A stretch of DNA of 10,936 bases, from NCBI GenBank assembly GCA_009774155.1, contig VSNE01000046.1, positions 1,278 through 12,213 on the forward strand, in the 5' to 3' direction. The stretch's first letter is position 1. Every line of letters starts with the position of its first letter. A program made the translations under genes and the position numbers. This stretch comes from Lachnospiraceae bacterium. Its GTDB lineage: Bacteria > Bacillota > Clostridia > Lachnospirales > Lachnospiraceae. Positions 7,021 through 10,936 of the stretch are shown here, one piece after another. Below the pieces are notes generated by a model. It ran no database searches. It saw nothing but the letters and a program-made list of their open reading frames with translations, and was not told where the DNA came from.

Positions 7021-7048
7021 TATTCGTATGCTATTCTTTCGGGTAAAG
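7021..7048 (+). promoter_or_regulatory. Candidate regulator-binding region upstream of the ABC ATPase gene
   Basis: TATTC occurs at 7021-7025 and 7032-7036, 11 bases apart (about one helical turn), and is followed by CTTT-CGGGT-AAAG at 7036-7048. This contains the TTCGGGTAA 9-mer found in the promoter of the two-component operon. Direct repeats at about one-turn spacing are usual for OmpR-family sites. No convincing -35/-10 pair was found in this gap; TTGTAG...TGTAAT near 6993-7021 is weak. Confidence 0.3.
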
Positions 7049-7059
7049 GCAGGGAAGGC

Positions 7060-7075
7060 GGACGGCAGGCCGTCC
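7060..7075 (+). other. Small GC-rich hairpin in the leader of the ABC ATPase gene
   Basis: GGACGG-CAGG-CCGTCC forms a perfect 6-base stem with a 4-base loop. It is followed by an A-run (7082-7087), not a T-run on either strand, so it does not look like an intrinsic terminator. It may stabilise or attenuate the message between the kinase and ATPase genes. Confidence 0.35.
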
Positions 7076-7112
7076 CTCCTGAAAAAATGATTTCAAGAGA
7101 GGCGTTTACACT

Positions 7113-7796
7113 ATGGATTTATTAAAGGTCAGAAAAATCTGCAAAACATACGGCAGCGGAGAAGCAGCCGTACAGGCGTTAAAGAATGTCAGCTTTTCCG
7201 TCTCGAAGGGAGAGTATGTGGCTATTGTCGGAGAATCCGGTTCCGGTAAAAGTACGCTGCTTAACATGATCGGCGCTCTCGATACTCCTACGTCGGGTAA
7301 GGTGCTGATCGACGGCAAAGATACCTTTGCCATGAAGGAAAGCAGGCTCACCATATTCCGGCGGAGAAATATCGGTTTTATTTTTCAGGCTTTTAACCTG
7401 ATTCCCGAATTAACGGTTGAACAGAACATCGTCTTTCCGGTGCTGCTTGATTATCAGAAGCCGGATAAAAAGTATCTGGAGGAGCTGCTGAGCGTGCTGA
7501 ATCTAAAGGAACGCCGCAGCCATCTGCCGAACCAGCTCTCCGGAGGTCAGCAGCAGAGAGTCGCCATTGGGCGCGCGCTGATCACAAGGCCTGCGCTGAT
7601 CCTTGCGGATGAACCTACCGGCAATCTGGATACGCAGAACAGCAGAGAGGTTATTGCCCTGCTAAAACAGGCATCGAAAAAATATGAACAGACCATCGTT
7701 ATGATTACTCATAATAACAGCATCGCACAGACGGCAGACCGGGTATTGCAGGTGTCAGACGGCATGCTGACGGATCTGGGAAAGTGCTCAGAATGA
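7113..7796 (+). CDS. MacB/LolD-type ABC transporter ATP-binding protein
   Basis: A 227-residue ATPase that would energise an FtsX/MacB-fold permease, as in BceAB-type peptide-resistance or sensing transporters. Motifs: Walker A GESGSGKST at 40-48, Q-loop FIFQAFNLIPELTV with Gln92, signature LSGGQQQR at 142-149, Walker B LILADEPTGNLD from 162 with Glu167, and H-loop THNN with His200. Length and motif wording match the MacB/LolD/BceA group. GAGAGG stands about 10 bases before ATG 7113. The stop codon overlaps a new ATG (ATGA, 7793-7796), the usual coupling to the permease, but the permease is missing beyond a few codons. Without it the ATPase has no visible membrane partner here. Confidence 0.93.
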   Translation: MDLLKVRKICKTYGSGEAAVQALKNVSFSVSKGEYVAIVGESGSGKSTLLNMIGALDTPTSGKVLIDGKDTFAMKESRLTIFRRRNIGFIFQAFNLIPELTVEQNIVFPVLLDYQKPDKKYLEELLSVLNLKERRSHLPNQLSGGQQQRVAIGRALITRPALILADEPTGNLDTQNSREVIALLKQASKKYEQTIVMITHNNSIAQTADRVLQVSDGMLTDLGKCSE

Positions 7797-7821
7797 AAAG
7801 CCATACAGGACAAGAGGGGCT
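7793..7821 (+). pseudogene. Truncated 5' stub of the expected ABC permease gene
   Basis: An ATG overlaps the ATPase stop as ATGA, and the first codons read MKSHTG, the kind of start (MKSYxG and similar) seen in permeases that follow such ATPases. The frame then runs antisense into the rsmH-like gene and stops at 7937-7939 after 48 codons with no membrane segment or permease similarity. I read this as a permease cut off around 7805-7822 by a deletion, rearrangement or assembly join. Evidence is position and overlap only; the residue match is too short to prove. Confidence 0.42.
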
Positions 7822-8871
7822 TCAGGCCCTGACCGCCCATCTCATCTTTGCCGATCTTGCCCTGCTGTTCTGCGCGCACTCCTCTGCCGACGGCCGGATG
7901 GCATCCGACGCCGTCTGGCTGTATACGCCCTCTTTATGAAAACGCCTCAGTGATTTTTTGACCAGCCTGTCCTCTCCGGAATGAAAGGTCAGAATCGCCG
8001 CGCGTCCCCCGGGAGCCAGCGCGTCCGGAAGCTTTTCCAGGAATTCATAGAGAACCTCGAATTCATTATTCACGTCGATGCGAAGAGCCTGAAAAGTCCT
8101 CTGACAGGATTTTTTCACTGCCTCCTTCCGTTCTGCCGCAGGAATAAAGCGAAGCGCCGTTTCTATTACTTCCTTAAGCTGCGTGGTTGTCTCGATCTTC
8201 TTCCCCCGCTTCTGCCAGGCTATAACCTCCCTGGCAATCTCCTTCGCATACGGCTCGTCTGCGTTCTCGGTCAGCATTCCTGCAAGCTCTTCCCGGTCAA
8301 TGTCCTTCAGACGCTGCGCCGCGCTGAACCCTTTCCGGGGATTCATCCGAAGATCCAGAGGTCCCTCCGTCTTATAGGAAAATCCTCTGTCCGGATTGTC
8401 TATCTGCATGGAAGAAACACCTAAGTCCGCCAGCACGAAGTTAAACCCTCCGGCCTCCGCCGCCACCTGATCAATGCCGGCAAAATTTAAGAGCCGCACA
8501 GTCAGAATATCCTCTCCAAAGCCCAGACCCCGCAGACGCCTTGTGGTTTTCTCCGACTCAATAGGGTCCACATCCAGCGCATAGAGATGCCCCCGTCCGT
8601 TCAGGCATTCAAGCATCCGCTGCGTATGCCCTCCGTATCCAAGGGTCGCGTCCAGTCCCCGCTGCCCCGGCTGAATCTGAAGGAAATTCAGAATCTCTTT
8701 TACACAGATAGAGAGATGCATCCCCGCCGGAGTGCTCCCCTTGCGGATAACCTTCTGAATGGTATCTGCATACTTCTCCGGCTGCAGCTCCTTATATTTT
8801 TCCTTATAGCTCTTCGGATACGTACCTGAATAACGGACCCGGCGTTTATATCTCTTTTCCTGATTCTCCAA
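7822..8871 (-). CDS. rsmH: RsmH-like 16S rRNA (cytosine-N4)-methyltransferase, stand-alone paralogue
   Basis: Uses S-adenosylmethionine to methylate N4 of C1402 in 16S rRNA if it acts like RsmH/MraW. From TTG 8871 it has 349 residues, about 35-40 more than usual. The extra part is a basic N-terminal extension (about residues 1-45, rich in Lys/Arg/Tyr). SAM-site motif I is DATLGYGGHT at 74-83, followed by ALDVDP at 98-103. LADLGVSSMQIDNPDRGFSY, GPLDLRMNP, LTFHSGEDRLVKK and the end RARSAKMRWAVRA are all family hallmarks. The TTG start is chosen because GGGGAGG lies 6 bases before it; ATG 8889 in frame contains that site and has a weak one itself. It is not next to mraZ, ftsL or pbp genes, so it is probably a second, paralogous copy. 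It ends against the broken permease stub. Confidence 0.88.
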   Translation of the reverse strand: MENQEKRYKRRVRYSGTYPKSYKEKYKELQPEKYADTIQKVIRKGSTPAGMHLSICVKEILNFLQIQPGQRGLDATLGYGGHTQRMLECLNGRGHLYALDVDPIESEKTTRRLRGLGFGEDILTVRLLNFAGIDQVAAEAGGFNFVLADLGVSSMQIDNPDRGFSYKTEGPLDLRMNPRKGFSAAQRLKDIDREELAGMLTENADEPYAKEIAREVIAWQKRGKKIETTTQLKEVIETALRFIPAAERKEAVKKSCQRTFQALRIDVNNEFEVLYEFLEKLPDALAPGGRAAILTFHSGEDRLVKKSLRRFHKEGVYSQTASDAIRPSAEECAQNSRARSAKMRWAVRA

Positions 8872-8888
8872 AATAATCCTCCCCTGCA

Positions 8889-8917
8889 TTGCCTGTTATT
8901 TTTTCCTATGCTATACT
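8889..8917 (+). promoter_or_regulatory. Candidate promoter of the substrate-binding protein gene
   Basis: TTGCCT (8889-8894), a 17-base spacer and TATACT (8912-8917) stand about 49 bases before ATG 8966. AGGAGGG at 8950-8956 is the ribosome site. The -10 overlaps that of the divergent rsmH-like gene. Confidence 0.5.
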
Positions 8918-8936
8918 AATATTTAATCAGAGTCAA
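8908..8936 (-). promoter_or_regulatory. Candidate promoter of the rsmH-like gene, overlapping the divergent promoter
   Basis: On the minus strand TTGACT (8931-8936) pairs with TAGCAT (8908-8913, 17-base spacer) or TATAGC (8910-8915, 15-base spacer). Either -10 overlaps the plus-strand TATACT at 8912-8917, so the two genes probably compete for polymerase. Confidence 0.4.
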
Positions 8937-8965
8937 GCAAAAGGGAACCAGGAGGGAAACTTGCT

Positions 8966-9937
8966 ATGAAAAAGAAACTATTTGCCGTTCTTGCTGTATT
9001 TGCTGTAATCGCAGGTATCGGCGCTGCCGTAAATGTTTTGAAAAAAGAGGACAGCCAGACATACAAGGTCGGCATCTGCCAGTTTACACAGCACAAGGCT
9101 TTAGATGCCGCCACACAGGGCTTTAAGGATGCATTGACCGAACGGCTTCAGGAGCGCGTAGTTTTTGATGAACAAAACGCACAGGGAGATTACTCCGCCT
9201 GCACCACTGCCGTCAACGGCCTGGTGTCTGCAGATGTGGATCTGATTCTCGCCAATTCCACGGCTGCCCTGCAGACCGCGGTCACATCTACCGACAAAAT
9301 CCCGATTCTCGGAACCTCCGTTACCGAATACGGAGCCGCGCTCCAGTTAGATGATTTTGACGGAACCGTAGGAGGAAATATTTCCGGAACCTCAGACCTT
9401 GCGCCACTGGATGAGCAGGCTGCTATGATACAGGAGCTTTTCCCGGAGGCAGTACGGATCGGGCTGCTCTACTGCTCGGCAGAACCCAATTCCCAGTATC
9501 AGGTGGATGTGATGAAAAAGGAACTGGAGGCTCTGGGGTATACATGCGCCCTGTACGGCTTTTCCGATTCCAACGATGTATCATCCGTTACCATAAGCGC
9601 CGCTTCCTCGTGCGATGTCATTTATGTCCCGACAGACAATACAGCCGCTGCCAACGCCGAGCTTATCGGAAATATCTGCATTCCAGATAAGGTGCCTGTT
9701 ATCACCGGGGAAGAAAGCACCTGCCGGATCTGCGGAGCCGCAACTCTTTCCATCGACTACTATGACCTTGGCTATACAACCGGACAGATGGCTGTACGCA
9801 TTCTGTCGGACGGAGAGGATATTTCCACCATGGCGGTTGAATATGCTCCTGATGCCGTCAAACGATACAACGCAGAGATCTGCGGCGCCCTCGGCATTCA
9901 GATCCCTGAGGATTATGAACCGCTTCCGGCTGAATAA
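8966..9937 (+). CDS. ABC transporter substrate-binding protein (TrpX/ABC_sub_bind family), orphan
   Basis: A 323-residue solute-binding protein of the two-lobe periplasmic type related to TrpX (PF04392-like), which bind aromatic amino acids or other small ligands for an ABC importer. Family marks: YKVGICQFTQHKALDAATQG (33-52), ILANSTAALQTA, PILGTSVTEYG, SGTSDLAPLDEQ from 140, LLYCSAEPNS (167-176), and YVPTDNTAA. The N-terminus has a basic start and a hydrophobic stretch (about 5-25) but no cysteine, so there is no lipobox. It would be held by an uncleaved anchor or released. The permease and ATPase that usually follow are absent; a convergent LysR gene overlaps its last 25 bases. The ligand cannot be inferred. 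Confidence 0.88.
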   Translation: MKKKLFAVLAVFAVIAGIGAAVNVLKKEDSQTYKVGICQFTQHKALDAATQGFKDALTERLQERVVFDEQNAQGDYSACTTAVNGLVSADVDLILANSTAALQTAVTSTDKIPILGTSVTEYGAALQLDDFDGTVGGNISGTSDLAPLDEQAAMIQELFPEAVRIGLLYCSAEPNSQYQVDVMKKELEALGYTCALYGFSDSNDVSSVTISAASSCDVIYVPTDNTAAANAELIGNICIPDKVPVITGEESTCRICGAATLSIDYYDLGYTTGQMAVRILSDGEDISTMAVEYAPDAVKRYNAEICGALGIQIPEDYEPLPAE

Positions 9938-10833
9938 CCGGTATTTTCTGTAAATTCCCTGTCTATACAGTACTGTATCACCGACTCCATCTGGGGAGAG
10001 ACCCATTTGTCCCGGTGATACAGCAGCTGCTTCCATATCTCAATCTCAAAGTCCTCCACCGAAAGGTACGCGATTCTTCCCGCTTCCACCTCCCGGTCAG
10101 TCACATAGTCCGGCAGAAAAGAAATTCCGGCCCCCTGCTCTACTAAAGAACAAATAAGGCTGGTGCTTCCGATTTCCAGAACGGGCCGAATCTCCAAAGA
10201 CATTTCCGCCAGCTTTTCATCCATCATTCTGCGGTAGCTCATTCCCTTTTCCGTCAGAATAAAAGGCTCATGCACCAGCTCCTGAACCGTGATTCTTTCT
10301 TTTCCGCATAAGGGGCTGTCTGCTGCCGCCACGAAACGCACACGTCTTTTTTCTTCCCGCGCAATCACATATTCCGCGTCATAAATATGGTTGTCCAGCG
10401 TCAGTATGGCATCCGCTTCATTGTGATTAAGCAGCCGGAACATCTCTTCTGTTCCCGCTGCAATGATTTTCAGTGTAATTCCCGGATACCGTTTCCTGAA
10501 ATCCGGAAACCGCTCCCCCAGCAGAGAATCGCACAGAGAAACTGCGGTTGCGAGCCGGACATAGCCCTTTACGTCCTTCTCATCCCTCATACTTTCCTCC
10601 AGCTCCTGAGTCAGCTTGCTGACCTGGTGGGCATACTTCAGCACCTCTCTTCCCTTCTCCGTCAGGGCAATCGTATGATTAATCCTCTCAAAAAGCTGAG
10701 AGTTCAGCTCCGTTTCCAGCTGTCGGATCTGAAAAGATACGGTAGACTGGGAATAACCCAGCTTCTTTGCTGCCTTTGTAAAGCTATTCAGCTCTGCCAC
10801 ATGTATAAAAGTAACCAGGTTTTTAATATCCAT
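9913..10833 (-). CDS. LysR-family transcriptional regulator
   Basis: A 306-residue LysR regulator of usual length. The N-terminal winged helix-turn-helix covers about residues 1-60, with SFTKAAKKLGYSQSTVSFQI (17-36) and RQLETELNSQLFER (37-50). A linker helix (about 60-90) leads to an effector-binding domain from about 90, with the hallmarks RLATAVSLCDSLL, FRKRYPGITLKI and EQGAGISFLPDYV. AAGGG stands about 8 bases before ATG 10833. The last 25 bases are antisense to the end of the substrate-binding protein gene. Promoters at 10886-10933 point both ways, so the likely target is the divergent gene beyond the right edge, with autoregulation possible. The effector is unknown. Confidence 0.94.
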   Translation of the reverse strand: MDIKNLVTFIHVAELNSFTKAAKKLGYSQSTVSFQIRQLETELNSQLFERINHTIALTEKGREVLKYAHQVSKLTQELEESMRDEKDVKGYVRLATAVSLCDSLLGERFPDFRKRYPGITLKIIAAGTEEMFRLLNHNEADAILTLDNHIYDAEYVIAREEKRRVRFVAAADSPLCGKERITVQELVHEPFILTEKGMSYRRMMDEKLAEMSLEIRPVLEIGSTSLICSLVEQGAGISFLPDYVTDREVEAGRIAYLSVEDFEIEIWKQLLYHRDKWVSPQMESVIQYCIDREFTENTGYSAGSGS

Positions 10834-10885
10834 AGCTTAAGCCCTTCAATCTATTTTTTCGATTCTCTGTATCATAATTATCAAT

Positions 10886-10914
10886 TTTACAGATGTTGCA
10901 TTCTACTATATACT
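10886..10914 (+). promoter_or_regulatory. Candidate promoter for a divergent gene beyond the right edge
   Basis: TTTACA (10886-10891), a 17-base spacer and TATACT (10909-10914) point out of the window. The AT-rich gap also holds an 8-base palindrome ATAATTAT at 10874-10881, which could be part of a LysR site. No start codon is reached before position 10936. Confidence 0.45.
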
Positions 10915-10933
10915 AAAAGAACAATAAATACAA
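10905..10933 (-). promoter_or_regulatory. Candidate promoter of the lysR gene
   Basis: On the minus strand TTGTAT (10928-10933), a 17-base spacer and TATAGT (10905-10910) stand about 72 bases before the LysR start. The -10 overlaps the divergent plus-strand -10 (10909-10914) by two bases, the classic layout for a LysR regulator and its target. Confidence 0.45.
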
Positions 10934-10936
10934 TAA

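Noticed and set aside
7060..7087. Intrinsic terminator after the kinase gene
   Set aside because: The 6-base stem is followed by A residues on the plus strand and by no T-run on the minus strand.
7793..7939. A real 48-residue small protein after the ATPase
   Set aside because: Apart from the first codons it is antisense to rsmH and shows no membrane segment or motif; it is better read as a broken permease.
8872..8889. rsmH-like start at ATG 8889
   Set aside because: The best ribosome site (GGGGAGG) lies inside that extension, 6 bases before TTG 8871.

Overview
The window looks like chromosome from a spore-forming, low-to-mid GC Clostridia member, most likely Lachnospiraceae-like. The grounds are strong AGGAGG-type ribosome sites, sigma-A style -35/-10 pairs with 17-base spacers, a PdaA-type spore-cortex deacetylase, an OmpR/intramembrane-sensing-kinase/ABC module and an RsmH paralogue with an N-terminal extension. 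The genus cannot be fixed from the sequence alone.

Layout. Positions 1-1856 (minus) hold a sodium:neurotransmitter-family symporter followed at 27 bases by an O6-alkylguanine-DNA alkyltransferase homologue that runs off the left edge. In the visible part its active-site cysteine position reads serine. Positions 2004-3849 (minus) hold a tight two-gene unit, ibrA-ibrB: a PP-loop PAPS-reductase-like protein overlapping a ParB/sulfiredoxin-fold protein by 11 bases. It has its own promoter and an inverted repeat in its leader. This pair is the best candidate for a poorly characterised system. Divergent from it at 4129 (plus) is a PdaA-like muramic delta-lactam deacetylase lipoprotein.

Positions 5163-7796 (plus) form a sensory module: a strong promoter, an OmpR-family response regulator, a short-loop two-TM histidine kinase coupled by an ATGA overlap, then a MacB/LolD-type ABC ATPase. 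The permease expected next begins with another ATGA overlap at 7793 but is lost within about ten codons, where the sequence meets the 3' end of a convergent rsmH-type gene. The transporter half of the module therefore looks broken, or the join is an assembly artefact. A shared 9-mer (TTCGGGTAA) lies upstream of both the regulator and the ATPase and could be the regulator's box.

Positions 7822-8871 (minus) hold the stand-alone RsmH-like 16S rRNA methyltransferase. It is divergent, with overlapping promoters, from an orphan ABC substrate-binding protein (8966-9937, plus) that lacks a lipobox cysteine. That gene overlaps the 3' end of a convergent LysR regulator (9913-10833, minus). The right edge holds a second pair of back-to-back overlapping promoters, one for lysR and one for a divergent gene outside the window, its likely target. 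No tRNA, rRNA, CRISPR array, transposase or integrase was seen.
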